Shown piece after piece: positions 1 to 10,926 of a DNA stretch of 64,000 nucleotides (within the stretch, counting starts at the first letter, position 1; the number at the start of each line of letters is the position of its first letter). A program made the translations under genes and the position numbers. Origin of the DNA: Globodera rostochiensis. Lineage: Eukaryota > Nematoda > Chromadorea > Rhabditida > Heteroderidae. The notes below the pieces were generated by a model. That model was not told the origin of the DNA, did not search any database, and saw nothing but the letters and a program-made list of their open reading frames with translations. The stretch covers positions 62,001-126,000 of the forward strand of contig JAEVLN010000002.1 in the NCBI GenBank assembly GCA_018350325.1, in the 5' to 3' direction.

Positions 1-319
1 TAGTTTTAATTTTTATTTTGAAAAACAGATCTTTTATAACAAAAACGCAATTCTAAAATACAAAATATACCATTATAAAACTAACTAAAGTATGTATTAT
101 CATTGCAAATTATTATTTTTATTTTTTTCAATAGATAAATATGAAGATCACTTTATATGTTGATAATATTAATTTAAAAAAAAAGTAAATCCACTTATAA
201 AGGCATTACCGAGAACTTACGGTGGTATAATATTTTAATTTATTTTATAAAATAATGCAAATTTATCTACGAAAAAAGGACGATAATGTAGTAAATTGCT
301 AAAAAAGTAAATTTAGAAA

Positions 320-400
320 ATGTTTAAGACTAAAATGGTTTTTAGCACTAATTACAACGAAGCCAAAGTGGCTGAACTGATGAATAAGCTGGAGAGTTAA
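320..400 (+). CDS. Terminal-exon-like ORF, NEAKV family, copy 1
   Basis: A 26-codon frame from ATG to TAA containing TNYNEAKVAELMNKLES. An acceptor-like TTTTTAG ends at 345, just before the conserved part, so the true exon may begin at 346 and the ATG may be fortuitous. The copy at 41065-41142 keeps the frame (NEAKVFELVNKLES) and continues into KLFKPTKS then stop. Here one inserted T after codon AGT gives an earlier TAA. No family is recognised. Frame conservation between copies is the main support, and the gene is probably decayed. Confidence 0.4.
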   Translation: MFKTKMVFSTNYNEAKVAELMNKLES

Positions 401-921
401 CTATTCACACCTACCAAGTCATAACATAAAGTGTAGGATTTAAAAGCAAACACAATAAAATAAATAACCCTTTTATTCAAAATAGAATTACAAAATAAAT
501 GATTAATACAAATTTAAGCTAAATTTTAAAAATTCAATTAAAAGAAAAAGCTTGGAAAAGTAGTCAATTCTAACCCAAGAGATTGATTGTACGAAAATTT
601 GTGGAGTTCACAAGCAAATCCAATATTGAACAAATAAAAAATAAAAACCAATAATAAAAAATCATTGTTTAAAAACTCAATATAATAATTAAGGTAAGAA
701 TATTTTATGGCGAAGAAAATATCAATAAAGTAATCTAACATAGTTTAATCTACAACTGGGATGGCTCAGAAGATTTCTTCAATTAATTGTTAACAAAGAT
801 CTAAAACATTCAATTAGAAAAATATAAATTAACAAAATTATAGCATATCTAAGGTAATATATTAATTTTTAAAACCAAAATAAATATTTAAGAATTTAAC
901 TAAAAATGAAATTATTATTTC

Positions 922-1403
922 TAGGATTGTTGGAGGTCGGTTGACCAAACCGAAAACCAAGCGGTGGTAGTAAAACCTGCCTAACCGAAAGTCCGTACCC
1001 GTCGGTTTTCCGGTTTTGGTTGTTAAAACAAAAAATACACCCCCCCCCCCAATGATGGAATTTTATGGGAGTTGTTGAGAAAGTTAAAATTGTATCAGAC
1101 ATTTTTGCCAAAAATTAATTTCACATTTATAAATTTAGTTTGCCCAAACTTACTTAATTTGATTTTTTACGCCAAAAATTGCAAAAAGTTATTGTTTTGC
1201 TTGCCAAAAATGATGACATAAGAAGACGCGAAAAAATTTTTTGAATTTTTTGATGGAATTTGTTAATACTTAGGGTTAAAATAAAAATTACGAATTGAAA
1301 ATCAAAAATAACGAAAACCGTTTTTGGTTTTCGGTTAACCGGGTGTCGGCCAAAAACCGAAACCGAAAACCGGGGTTCGGAAAAGCGGCCTAACCAAAAA
1401 TTG
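922..1403. mobile_element. hAT-like MITE with CCGGTTTTCGG arms, right end lost
   Basis: The left end TAGGATTGTTGGAGGTCGGTT is followed by repeated CGGTTTTCGG/CCGAAAACC words. The right arm (about 1315-1403) is a reverse complement of the left arm of the element at 56787, without its outermost ~50 bp. The middle includes a C10 run at 1041. No transposase is present and no matching target duplication remains, so I call it a truncated non-autonomous element. Confidence 0.65.
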
Positions 1404-2267
1404 GGATAAATTACTAAGATCTAAAAAATTGAATTTTTAGTCTATCAAAATGTATATTGTATTGTTGGCCTCGAATGACACCGGCCTCGAACGACAACAG
1501 ATAGCACGCATAGGATGCTCGCTCATACATACATAAGCAGATGAAAGAAATATAATAAAAATGTTAAATTTAATAAAACCTGTATTTGATAAACTAAAAT
1601 TGATTTAAATTACCACGAAAATGCCTTTGTAATTTTATTTTATTGAGTTCTTATAAAACTAAAGCTGCTTATGAAATTTTAAAATAATTTTAGTTATACA
1701 AAATAATTGAGTTTAAAGTTATGAAGACCAAATAAAAATCTTAAAAATATGGGTGACTGGCACTGCTGGTCCCAACTATTTATTTAGCCTTAATGAAAAC
1801 AAAATAATTCCAAACATTCATTGCCTAATAAATATTATAAAAGAATTCTAATGTAATAAAAATATAATTATATAAAAATATGTCTAAGAAAAAGACGCAA
1901 AAGTTTAATAAAAAGAATTCAAGATTAGTTAATATTAATATTTTTTTTACAAAAGTTTCGGCAAATAATTTATTTGACAAGTAATGTAAGTCGCACAGTC
2001 ATTTAATAAATATTCAAATCTAAGACAAAGCATAAAATATTAAATTAAACTTTAATTGACATAAATTTGAATTAAGCTAATCATCTTTCGAACTACGAGC
2101 TTTATCCCAAGCAGAAATGTTCGCCTCAAAAACAGTCTGTGAGAGAAAAGATATTGCCTACTCTAATTAATATAAAATTATGCTTTTATTGGCTTTTTGA
2201 AAAAATCAAAATTGATTCACAACAATAAAGTCGATATCACACTCAAAGGCCAACAGTAAAATTCATT

Positions 2268-2405
2268 TACCGTATTTCCTCAAATAGAAGACCCCCCTCA
2301 ATTAGAAGACCCCCCCCCCCTAATAGAAGACCCCTTTGGAGAGGGGTTGAACAATAGAAGACCCCCCTCAATTAGAAGACCCCCCCTAATAGAAGACCCC
2401 CATAA
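2268..2405. repeat. Array of the unit AGAAGACCCCCC after a TACCGTATTTCC end
   Basis: Six copies of an approximately 18-bp unit (A/T-rich spacer plus AGAAGACCCC with a variable C run) occur as two triplets separated by CTTTGGAGAGGGGTTGAACA. The array starts right after TACCGTATTTCC. The reverse complement of 55230-55304 starts with the same TACCGTATTTCC and also carries C-rich AATAGAGCCCCC units. This suggests the terminus of a widespread DNA transposon; only one end is seen here. Confidence 0.6.
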
Positions 2406-2523
2406 CTTTTTGGGTCATAAAAGAAATTGATTTGGGAGAGAATGATCAAAGCGATGTTTCGATTGATGCCACTTTAAATGATGATCACCAACATTTTGAT
2501 TGTTAAAATTTTACTGTTGTTGA

Positions 2524-3083
2524 GAATATATTAGGGTGGGCCATTTTTCCCGGTTCCGGGACTAAGGTACTGTGAAGCCGAACCAATTGCACCACCAACA
2601 ATCTGCTGTCCCCCCCCCCCCCCGTGATGACCGGACGTCCATTTAAGTGATCAGCCCTAACGAAAAGGAATCCCCCCCCATCACTTGTGTGCCTTCTCTC
2701 TCTGCTGCGGACGATCGATCCACCTATCCTTTTACTTCACCGCCGATAAACCTTTCCATCAGAGCTCTGCGGGGCTTGGAGTTCGGGAGGGGAGGTCAGA
2801 CGCCCAGGGCCCGGGCGGCTTGTCCCCAAGTGCCATCATCCCCCTTCGTTCCCCAATGCCCAATTCCCCTGTCCTTCCTCCCCTCAGTTATGGCGCCCCG
2901 GGCGCTTCACTGTACTGAAAAAAAAGTACAAACGAGTACCTCAGTCCCGGGTCTCACCGGGACCGGGAAAAAACCCGGGAATTCCCGGTTTTATCCCCTA
3001 TTAAATTCCCGGTTTTAAATTTGCTGAAATCCCGGTCCCGGTTTTTTCCAAAAATCCCGGTCCCGGCCTACTCTAGAATATAT
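2524..3083. mobile_element. hAT-type MITE with CCCGG arms and perfect 8-bp target duplication
   Basis: The element proper is 2532-3075 (544 bp). It begins TAGGGTGGGCC and its other end reads TAGAGTAGGCC in reverse complement. It is flanked by GAATATAT at 2524-2531 and at 3076-3083. Both arms are packed with CCCGGTCCCGG words. The core is strongly GC-rich against the 75-80% AT surroundings and includes a C run near 2611-2622. The 123-codon and 77-codon frames inside it are judged to be composition artefacts. No transposase is present. Confidence 0.88.
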
Positions 3084-3640
3084 CGAGCAAATTTATAAAA
3101 AAAATGCTAATCAACAAAGATACGGTAATCTACAATAAAATAAAATACAATAAATCTTCAGTGCAATAGCGAAAAACCGGGACGCCAACCCGAGAAAACA
3201 AACAAAACTTTAATAAAAATGCTTTATTTAATATAATAATTACTAACAATTAAAACCAATTTTTTTATAAAATTCATCATTCTAAAATTTAACTAAATGT
3301 TTTAAATTTTGTGCAGAATCGCAAAAATTTAAAGGTAAAATATTTAACTAAAATTTTGAGACCATGAAAAAATGAATTCATTAAATTGGTTATACTATCT
3401 TCATTTCAAATTGAGAGAAAGCTAAGGCTGCACTAACATGATTGATTTATAAAAGATTATTATTGGTAAGGATTTCATTGGTCGCATCTAAATTGTAAGG
3501 GCAGCAGCAGTTGTAAAGAACGTGTCTAGAGCAGCAATCATGATTTTGTATCAATAGTACTTTAATTCATTAATAAAGCAAATAATTGATAATTATTTAT
3601 AATAAGAACTCAGCATAGAAGATTAACACATTTTGTTCAG

Positions 3641-3721
3641 GCAGGGCCTATACCGAGCGTCCTTCCCATAAGCAAGAATGATTTGAAAACAAATATGCAT
3701 AATTCAAATATTATCTTATAA
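3641..3721 (+). CDS. Possible terminal exon, unknown protein
   Basis: The acceptor TTTTGTTCAG ends at 3640 after a reasonable pyrimidine run. From 3641 the frame reads AGPIPSVLPISKNDL and on to a stop at 3719-3721 (26 codons). It is GC-richer than its flanks and has ordinary codon use. No donor follows, so it would be a last exon. No family recognised. The rest of 3084-4490 is A-rich repeat-like DNA with nothing else I can support. Confidence 0.3.
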   Translation, partial: AGPIPSVLPISKNDLKTNMHNSNIIL

Positions 3722-4492
3722 TATAAATATTGGATTTAAAATTGGCTACAGGGCCATTATTAGATTTTATCTTGCAACTCTTTATTTTAAAATTGAAATA
3801 ATTGAACTAAAAGTAAACTATCCGCCAGATTAAAAAATATTTTTGTTTATTTATATCAATGAAGTATATTTAAATAATATATTTGAAGGCTTACTCGGGT
3901 TTTGGAATGAGAATAATTTGATCGATTACAAAAGTTTGGGTAAATAATCGGCTAAATGCAACCTTAGAAACTTATTTTATTTAAATTAAGGTTTGGAATA
4001 TAAATTACAAAACATAATTTATAATATACCATCTAAGTTTGTTAGTTCTTTTAATTTGATAAGGCGCTGATGCTTTCTACATACATACGCTGGGCTTCTA
4101 CCATCTGAATACTTGACAAAGTAATAATCTAAGTGCAGAAACATCCGAATATTAAAAAGCTTATTTAGATGCCGACCTTGTAATTAAAATTAACAACCTA
4201 CATGAATTTAACTTATGTAAATAAACACTTTTAAGAGAAAACTTTGTAAAGGGATTTAATGACAATTTAAAATATGATAATTAAACTAACAATAACGCAT
4301 AAGTCGATGGGAGAAGAAGCCGTAAATTAACATCAAAATGTTACATAATAAATAAAACATATCGATTATTTTCGCCAAAATAAGTATTATATTATGGTTA
4401 AAAATCATCTTCTTAAAAACAATACAAAATAAATTATAAACGTGAAACTGCAAGAGCTTATAAATTAAACAAATAACTGCTTCAAAAATTAG

Positions 4493-4565
4493 CGATCCGC
4501 TGAATGCGATTGAGCCAATCTTTGTAGCAGTAAGCAATCCTTACGGAAACCGCACTGCGTACAAT
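4493..4565 (+). CDS. Exon-like island with a consensus donor, unknown protein
   Basis: An AG at 4491-4492 precedes one base and then 24 codons reading DPLNAIEPIFVAVSNPYGNR and TAYN. The frame ends exactly at a consensus donor, AAT|GTAAGT, at 4566. The end phase (0) matches the start phase of the exon at 4738. The antisense strand is also open (4286-4537), but it lacks matching splice sites here. The corresponding part of the copy near 61.25 kb is deleted. No domain family recognised. Confidence 0.42.
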
Positions 4566-4737
4566 GTAAGTTTATAACATCTGTAAAACTGCTAATTCAA
4601 AAAATCAAAAATATTTAAGGATTAATATACATTATAAATAATAGAAAATTGCATTTTTAATTTTCTTTAATCTGATATTATTGATAAATAAAAAGTAGCA
4701 TTACTCTTAAATTGTTATTTGATGATCCTACATTCAG

Positions 4738-4782
4738 GAACGCTGCCCCCCAATTAACAAAAAAAAAGCGAGCTACGTGCAC
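4738..4782 (+). CDS. Exon-like island ERCPP, conserved in three block copies
   Basis: The acceptor CTACATTCAG ends at 4737. Fifteen codons (ERCPPINKKKASYVH) run to the donor CAC|GTATGT at 4783, both ends in phase 0. The inverted copy near 51425 on the minus strand starts ERCPRI and then hits a stop. The copy at 61444 reads EKRCNRTPSSDKNVHYA. Conservation of acceptor, Cys and the VH end argues for a real ancestral exon. No family recognised; a short Cys-containing segment of a secreted or membrane protein is only a guess. Confidence 0.42.
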
Positions 4783-5136
4783 GTATGTATTTAAAAACCT
4801 TTACAAATGTAAAAGTTGATAAAGAAATATTAAGAATACCAAAAAACTATTAAAACGCAATTATTTTATAAAAAATCAAAAATTAAAAAAAAATATATAC
4901 ACATAATATTTGAAGAATAGATTTATCTAAATTAAACATTTGAAAAATCTCGTTCGATTTTATTGCGAGGCTATTAAATAAATAATTTTTAAAAAGTATA
5001 AATTATGCTAACTGAATCTAAATAATGAAACTCAAATATAAACAAACATCTAATAGTTTGTGGAATAAATATATTAAAATAAAAATGTTATATTATATTT
5101 AAACACAAAAACTGCTTTTTCCGTTTTTTGTTTCAG

Positions 5137-5224
5137 CTGTGATTCTTTGACCATATATATCCATTATTTTCATTTTTGTTCAAAGACTCTTTTTGGTTTT
5201 TTTAATTGGGTTGGGAAACGCTAA
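5137..5224 (+). CDS. Possible terminal exon after a strong acceptor
   Basis: The acceptor CCGTTTTTTGTTTCAG is one of the best in the window. After one base the frame reads CDSLTIYIHYFHFC and ends WVGKR then stop at 5222-5224. In the inverted copy (near 51030, minus strand) the same CDSLT start is followed immediately by a donor-like GTGAGA. The ancestral exon may therefore have been a 17-base micro-exon, with the longer frame here being intron read-through. Confidence 0.3.
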
Positions 5225-5573
5225 AATATACTAATTATTAATATTTTAACAAGATTTTCTTTACCCATTTTTCTTAAAAAATAATGGATAATGGCTAAAT
5301 AAATAGGTTCTAAAACTTGAAAGACATATTAGATGCTAAAATTGTAAGAAATTTCTCAACTCAAATTTTTTTATTAATCATTTTTTAATTCGATTTATCG
5401 AACCCGTGCCGAAATATTCAAAAAATTCATTTTTGTTGGTATGGAAACACTGCATATAATTTTAAGAAATTAATATGGCAAAAAATTATATTAAAAAACA
5501 GGACGACATTTCAACGCCTTTTTAAAATATTATTTTGTCAACTTTAGATTGTTTTAAAAAATGTAAAAAATAA

Positions 5574-5657
5574 TATATAAATAAAAAATGGAAGAAAGCT
5601 TCAATGATATCCGACATGAGTCACAGCAATCACCTTTTTAAAATAAGCGCATCTTAA
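5574..5657 (+). CDS. Conserved island SMISD, copy 1
   Basis: An open frame of 27 codons contains WKKASMISDMSHSNHLFK. The inverted copy on the minus strand at about 50534-50596 reads WEKASMISDLSHSSHIFK. The replacements M/L, N/S and L/I are conservative, which supports this frame over the alternative one starting ATGGAAGAAAGC. No splice sites are obvious and no family is recognised. Confidence 0.38.
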   Translation, partial: YINKKWKKASMISDMSHSNHLFKISAS

Positions 5658-7657
5658 ACTATTAATAGATTACTAAGACATAAATTTAAAAATAAACATA
5701 AAAATAAGTAAATGCTTAAACATAAAAAAAGTAATTGCTACACAAGTTTGTAAATAACTTAAATTAAAAATATCTTAATTGCTAATTTTGCCCTAAATTT
5801 ATAATCAATTAATCAAAATATTCCACAGATTGCCCATCTAGTTCTAATGTACAAGCATCGAATATACCGACCAATACAGAAACTAAATAATTATTTAGCA
5901 CTACTGATAATAAAACGTTAAAATCGGCCTAATTACTCTCCAATTGTCTATGCAAACGAAATAAATCGTTTCAAAATAATATTTATATGCATAATCAAAA
6001 CAATTTATAAAAGTATTAAACCTAGACATTTGTGATAAAAATTAAACTATTACACGAAAAGCAATCAATTCTTATTTTACAATTAGAATAATTAAAAATT
6101 ATATCAATTACATCTTCAAAATAAGACAATAAAATAAATAGTCTGGTTTAGAAATATTCGCCAATCATTAGCAGTTTTCATTAAAACGTGTATTTTCGAA
6201 ATACTTAAATTTGAGAAAAAAAAATTAATAAAAAACCATTTATTTTCATCCTGTAAAGAGTTTAAAATAAATTAACTCATTTTTAATGACAGTTAATTTA
6301 AGTGGGCCAACAGTTCGGTAAACACTAACTGCAACCGCTATACTGATAAAGAAGGCAGGTTTACGCAAAATGAACGATTCGTTAATATTCCGTGTAAATA
6401 ACAATTAATATTTTTGTATCAAATATTGCTATATACTTCATAAATAATACGGTTTACGGAAAAGGGAACTGAGAAGAAAGGACATAAAAAATTTAATGAT
6501 CTCGAAAAATATAAAAACAATTGTAGTTTAAATTGCATTAAATATTAAAGCTACTTATGAAATCATTCTACAAAAACCCAAAAAAAAACTACTTTAAAAG
6601 CAAAATAATAAGATTTATTCATTTTATTACACAAATCTAAGCCTTTAAAAGTTAAAATTTGATCAATTGCCAATTTAAAAAATATAAAATTGTGCATTTT
6701 AATTTTTATTAAAAGACAATTAAACGCAGGTTGATTTAGAACCCCCGCAATTTTCATGGCTAATCCAGACCTGGAAAAATAATCAAACAAAGTAATAATT
6801 CATAAAAAATTAATTAGACTAATATAGAAGACAACATTATAAGATTGTTAAGATAAGTATAAAATTGAGCTATCAAAATAATTTTCAATAATCATCTGCA
6901 TATAAATTAATAGTAATAAACAACAAATATGCACGAATCAAATTTCAAAAAAATTTAAATGGATTAGCGTTAATCTTAAGAAACTAATGGTTAAAAATAA
7001 ATGCTAAATTATAGCTTAGTTGCCTCAAAATAAGTAACATTTATTAAACTATTAAAAATATTTTATTATGTTGATTTATTATATTTTTACACTCAATTAA
7101 CTCTTTTAAAAAAATATCAAAAAGATTTGGAACAGATGAAAAAACGACGACGAAATGTGATTTTTAAATGTTTAAAATTTAATTATTTAGCCGCTCATTA
7201 GCTGTTACAAATGCACACAAAAATTTGCAACAAAACGAAACTTGCAATGTCACGACATTGTGAACACCGGTAAATTGAATTTAAGATTTTTACAAAAAAC
7301 TCAAAATTAAAAAATGATAAGAAAATGCATAAACGTAAAATAATTATAAATTTTTAAACAATGGGAATTGCTGCATCTCACTTATTTCACGATAAAATAT
7401 TGCTTAAAAATAAAAATTTAATGTTTAATTTTTTAATTACCCGAAATAATATTGTTTGTATTGCAAATAAAACCAATACAACTAATTATTTGTTTAAAAA
7501 CACATAATATCGAAAAATCAAGCAAATACGAATGCTGCAAAGAAATCATTTGAAAAATTCAATGTATAAATGATTAAATTGAAAGCTAAAAAAATTATCA
7601 TCAAAATTATAAAACCAATTATATTTTAATGCTAAGGATATTGATTGTTTATTTCAG

Positions 7658-7724
7658 TTCAAATTGTTGTGACCTTTGCTTTAAGTTCGGATTTAAGAAG
7701 AGACTGACGATTTGCGGACGTTGA
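7658..7724 (+). CDS. Possible Cys-rich terminal exon
   Basis: The acceptor GATTGTTTATTTCAG ends at 7657. One frame reads SNCCDLCFKFGFKKRLTICG then R and stop at 7722-7724, with four cysteines in 21 residues; another frame is also open for 15 codons. A small secreted Cys-rich peptide tail is possible. No copy was found elsewhere to test conservation. The stretch 7020-7650 before it is A-rich with nothing I can annotate. Confidence 0.28.
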
Positions 7725-8294
7725 ATCTAAATGAAAGGCCTAAGTATTTAGCTGCTATGATTCATTTGATAAAAATTAAACATTGATAGCAAATAATTTA
7801 GTTATATAAATCACCTGATTGGATATTTTGTTTTGCAAAAAACTATTGCTAAAATGTTTCGCTAAAAATTTTAGTAAAATCTAATAATGATAAAAAATTC
7901 GAAAAATAAATCTAACAATAGGCTAAATGAATGAAATTTGAAAAATTAATACTTTTATAACCGATAATGTCTAGAGGCGATAAAATAATTATTTTGATTA
8001 TTAATATAATAAAAACCAATTAGAAATAGTTGTGAGGATCGAATGGCTTTTCAAGCCAAGCAAGCATCTTCTATTACAAAAAATTTTTAACAGCATGAAT
8101 CAATAAAATTAAATGATTACTAACATACATCTAAAAAACTACAAAATTAAATAAGTGAATTATAATGGTAAGTGTATTGCACTGGTCCTCAAATTTATAG
8201 TATATTTATAAACTTAATGGCTCTCGTATAATATTTAGTTTCTTAATTGAACAATTGACAGAACCCAATAAAAAAATTTATTATCTCCTCACAG

Positions 8295-8499
8295 CAGAAC
8301 GAACGCTGAATGGCCTGTCCTGTTTCTCATGCAACAGTGACATAACCTTAAATGAATTTAGACACTTTACCCATTTACGAATTAATAAAATGGCTGAGGT
8401 CCGTATATTAATTAAATCATTGTTACTTTTAAGCCATTTTCTCTTTAAATTTCGCCAAATAAAAACCGCAAGTTTAACATTAAATAACTTTCTAGCCTG
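8295..8499 (+). CDS. Internal exon with CFSCNS motif, Ly6/uPAR-like start possible
   Basis: A 205-base island is bounded by the acceptor TATCTCCTCACAG (ends 8294) and the donor CTG|GTGAGT at 8500. The open frame reads ERTLNGLSCFSCNSDITLNE and continues without stop to FLAW. LSCFSCNS resembles the opening L-x-C-x-x-C of Ly6/uPAR three-finger domains, but the other expected cysteines do not follow here, so that reading is weak. The frame extends upstream to 8255 through a second possible acceptor at 8261. It is one of the longer frames with splice signals at both ends. Confidence 0.45.
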
Positions 8500-8668
8500 G
8501 TGAGTTCACTTGTAATTCCTTTAATTAACTAACCGGGGAATTGGCGGCGTTTGTCCGATTACATTTTAAATTTTAGATTTTTTTAAAAATTGTATAGTAA
8601 ATTTTTTTATTATTAAAGTGTTTAATATCATATAAAATTGTCTATTTTATGTCGAACTAAAAGTTGAG

Positions 8669-8798
8669 AAAATTTTGATGCATGGTTTGCGCTGGAAATG
8701 GGCATTTCTATGGAAGTTAATATGGTGAAGATGAAGTTTGCCGATTTGTTGATTGCCTCTGCACCATCTAATCTGTCCGAGTGGAAAAAGTACTGGAG
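8669..8798 (+). CDS. Exon-like island, unknown protein
   Basis: From a weak AG at 8667-8668 the frame reads NFDAWFALEMGISMEVNMVK, then MKFADLLIASAPSNL and SEWKKYWR, ending at a usable donor AG|GTATAA at 8799. Codons are strongly purine-first and GC-rich compared with the flanks. The opposite strand is also open but with less typical codons. Its phase does not join directly to the exon ending at 8499, so an intermediate exon or a different gene is needed. No family recognised. Confidence 0.42.
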
Positions 8799-8799
8799 G

Positions 8800-10130
8800 T
8801 ATAAAATTGTTTAATTTATTTCGAGCTAATAATTATATATAAGAAATTACGATCTGTTTTAAAAATTTTTCTTTATATTCTAACACAGTAAATTTGAAGA
8901 TTTAATATTTTAGTTATCTTGATTGTTTTATCTTTTTTATGTTACATGCTTTTAGTTAAATAAATTTAAGACAAATTGTATCATTTTTGAGACAATACGA
9001 TGATGATGTCTTTGGCATCTTTACTCAGATTAATCTAATATCCATATTAATAAATTAGTTTTTTATCGTTGAAAAAACTTCATCTGTTTAAAGACTAATA
9101 AATAAAGAAGTTTGTGGAACAATACATTTTAATTGCTTTAAATTATATAATAAAGAAAAGTTGCTTTTCATATATTTTTATTATAAATATGCTTAAACAC
9201 ATTTGCTATCGCATAAATATACTGCTCCAAATGAGTTTTAAACATACTAAGCTTTATCTTAAATTTGTTCTGAATTCAAAATTCTTAAAAAATCAATTTT
9301 TCCTGTTTTGGAGCTCATCATTTTTTCCGATAATAGGCATGTGGGTTGAGATTTTAATTTAAGTTGATTTCCCTGAGTGCGAGAAAAAGTTTAAATAAAA
9401 TAAATCTAACATTCTCTAATTTCAAAGGCTTTTTAAAATCAAATTCAGAGATTTCAATACAAGACAATAGATTTGTTAAATTTCTAATGGGTTCTTTATT
9501 GCATTCTCCTAGCAACTTTTGAATGACTACGATAAGATTTTGACGTTATTTCATAATTCTTTCCATTATCGCTTTTATACTCTTTTTAAATTCATTAATT
9601 TTTGTTTGATCTAACATCATCCTTCAAAAAATTAGCATCCATTTAATCTTTGAAAATAATAATAATAAATGAATTTTAGATTTTGCTTTTATCAAAAACG
9701 GTAATGCATACATTTAGATTCTGAATAAGATTTGTTTAGTCTATTTTACAAAAAGTCACATTTTATTCATACACCAGATTACAAAACAATTTGAGAAACG
9801 AGCCAACGTCGTTCAGATTTTAATACTGAAAGAAAGTTATACTTACATGCTTTAACATAAATTTTTATTTTTAAATAAAATTTGCATTTTGTTAAATTTT
9901 TAAGTGAAATATATTTCAATTTTTTTAAATTATTAAACAAATTTAATGAAAGCTAGTTGTTGTGCCATCAACATCGCCTCCTCCTTCCCTTGAGCGAAAG
10001 ACAGTAGAAAATTTTATCGGCAATGGCTCAACGATTCATTTTTAAAAGAAGAATTAAGATATAAATCAATTTATATTAAACAAAACATTTTTTAATCGCA
10101 AAATGAAACTACAAAATTCAGGCATTCAAT
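8800..10130. other. AT-rich stretch, T-biased, no supported gene
   Basis: The plus strand switches from A-rich to T-rich near 8.5 kb and back near 10.0 kb. The 82-codon ORF at 9114-9362 has only low-complexity codons and no splice context, so I do not call it. Nothing else recognisable. Confidence 0.5.
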
Positions 10131-10137
10131 TAAAAGC

Positions 10138-10191
10138 ATGGAGGTAAATGAGATCGTTGACCCGATTCGTCTCAACGGTTCTTCAAAAACG
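10138..10191 (+). CDS. Possible first coding exon, ATG to consensus donor
   Basis: The ATG at 10138 opens 18 codons, MEVNEIVDPIRLNGSSKT, ending exactly at the consensus donor ACG|GTAAGTG (10192). The phase is 0. The codons (GACCCG, CGTCTCAACGG) are far less A/T-rich than the flanks. No downstream partner exon can be proven; the ORF at 10927 is in reach but lacks a clear acceptor. No family recognised. Confidence 0.38.
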
Positions 10192-10609
10192 GTAAGTGAA
10201 AATGGTGTTTGTTCAAGTGTGGCGTTGCCTTAATAATTATAAATTATCAACATATGATTTTAAAAAATTCAAAAACAATGATTAAAATTTAAATCTAAAT
10301 TAGTAAAAAGATTCATATTTATATAAAAATTTCTTTCAAAAACTGTTTTTACAAATACATATTTAATATTTAAAAATAAGCATAAAAAATTTAGTTTAAA
10401 ATTCCATCACTTATATTTTTGAGTTAATTTGTTTTAATCAAAGTATCATTGATGTTATGATAAATAACAATGGCTAAAGATATAAAATAGATATATTTGT
10501 AAAAGTTTATTTTCGGTTGCAGCAGAATTAACTCAATTGGTAACGTTTTAAATTTAAAATTAAGCAAAAAGAATAATCCAAATGCCAAGGTATTCTTTAC
10601 GAAACTTAC

Positions 10610-10655
10610 CGCGCAAGTTGACCAAAAATTCCCAAACAATTGCAATTTATATCAT
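10610..10655 (-). CDS. Possible 46-base internal exon
   Basis: On the minus strand the acceptor TTTTGTTCGATTATTTCTCAG is followed by 46 bases and the consensus donor G|GTAAGT. The only stop-free reading with good codons is DINCNCLGIFGQLAR, in an exon starting two bases into a codon. Both splice sites are strong. There is no recognised neighbour on this strand except a weak frame (EFELCSYDRYLKKN) after an AG near 10790. Confidence 0.33.
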
Positions 10656-10926
10656 CTGAGAAATAATCGAACAAAAAATAAAAATTATATAATAGCGTAA
10701 AATATTAATATGAACAAAATTTTATAATTTGAAATTAATTAACTAAATTTTTCTTTAAATATCGATCATAAGAGCATAACTCAAACTCACCTAAAACCAA
10801 ATATAATAAATTGTATTTCATAAATACCAAAAAGGAATTGGAGATGAATAAGAATACAGAAATATAATTAAATTTTAGCTGCAAAAATTAATTTTAAAAA
10901 AGATAATAATAATTAATTAAACTGCA

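Larger units (their letters stand above)
1..2110 (+). repeat. Dispersed duplication block A, copy A1
   Basis: A-rich sequence that recurs in the same order and orientation at about 40925-42095. Shared segments are about 190-530, 690-760, 1405-1475 and 1790-2110; the last, ending in the ACTACGAGCTTTATCCC stretch, is nearly identical in both copies. The copies differ by many small indels and by the MITE at 922-1403, which only this copy carries. It holds one short exon-like ORF (320-400) and otherwise no coding signal that I can support. Confidence 0.8.
4220..7010 (+). repeat. Dispersed duplication block B, copy B1
   Basis: This block recurs in pieces elsewhere in the window. It appears directly at about 48230-50170 (segments matching 3960-4380 and 6150-6960), at 54285-54585 (matching 5890-6260 and 6490-6570) and at 60330-61680 (matching 3960-4040 and 4440-5000). 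It appears inverted at 50300-51600 (matching 5850-4620). Copies share whole phrases such as CAGTTCGGTAAACACTAACT and keep order, but have lost or gained hundreds of bases. Several exon-like islands inside are conserved among copies. Confidence 0.82.

Noticed and set aside
2647..3018. 123-codon and 77-codon ORFs
   Set aside because: They lie wholly inside the 544-bp hAT MITE and reflect its GC-rich palindromic composition.
8160..8210. GTAAGTGTATTGCACTGGTCC as a donor
   Set aside because: The upstream sequence is AT-driven and not coding-like. TATTGCACTGGTCC also occurs at 14079, so it is a repeat word.
9114..9362. 82-codon ORF
   Set aside because: Codons are almost only A/T-driven (I, L, F, N, K), and there is no splice context.
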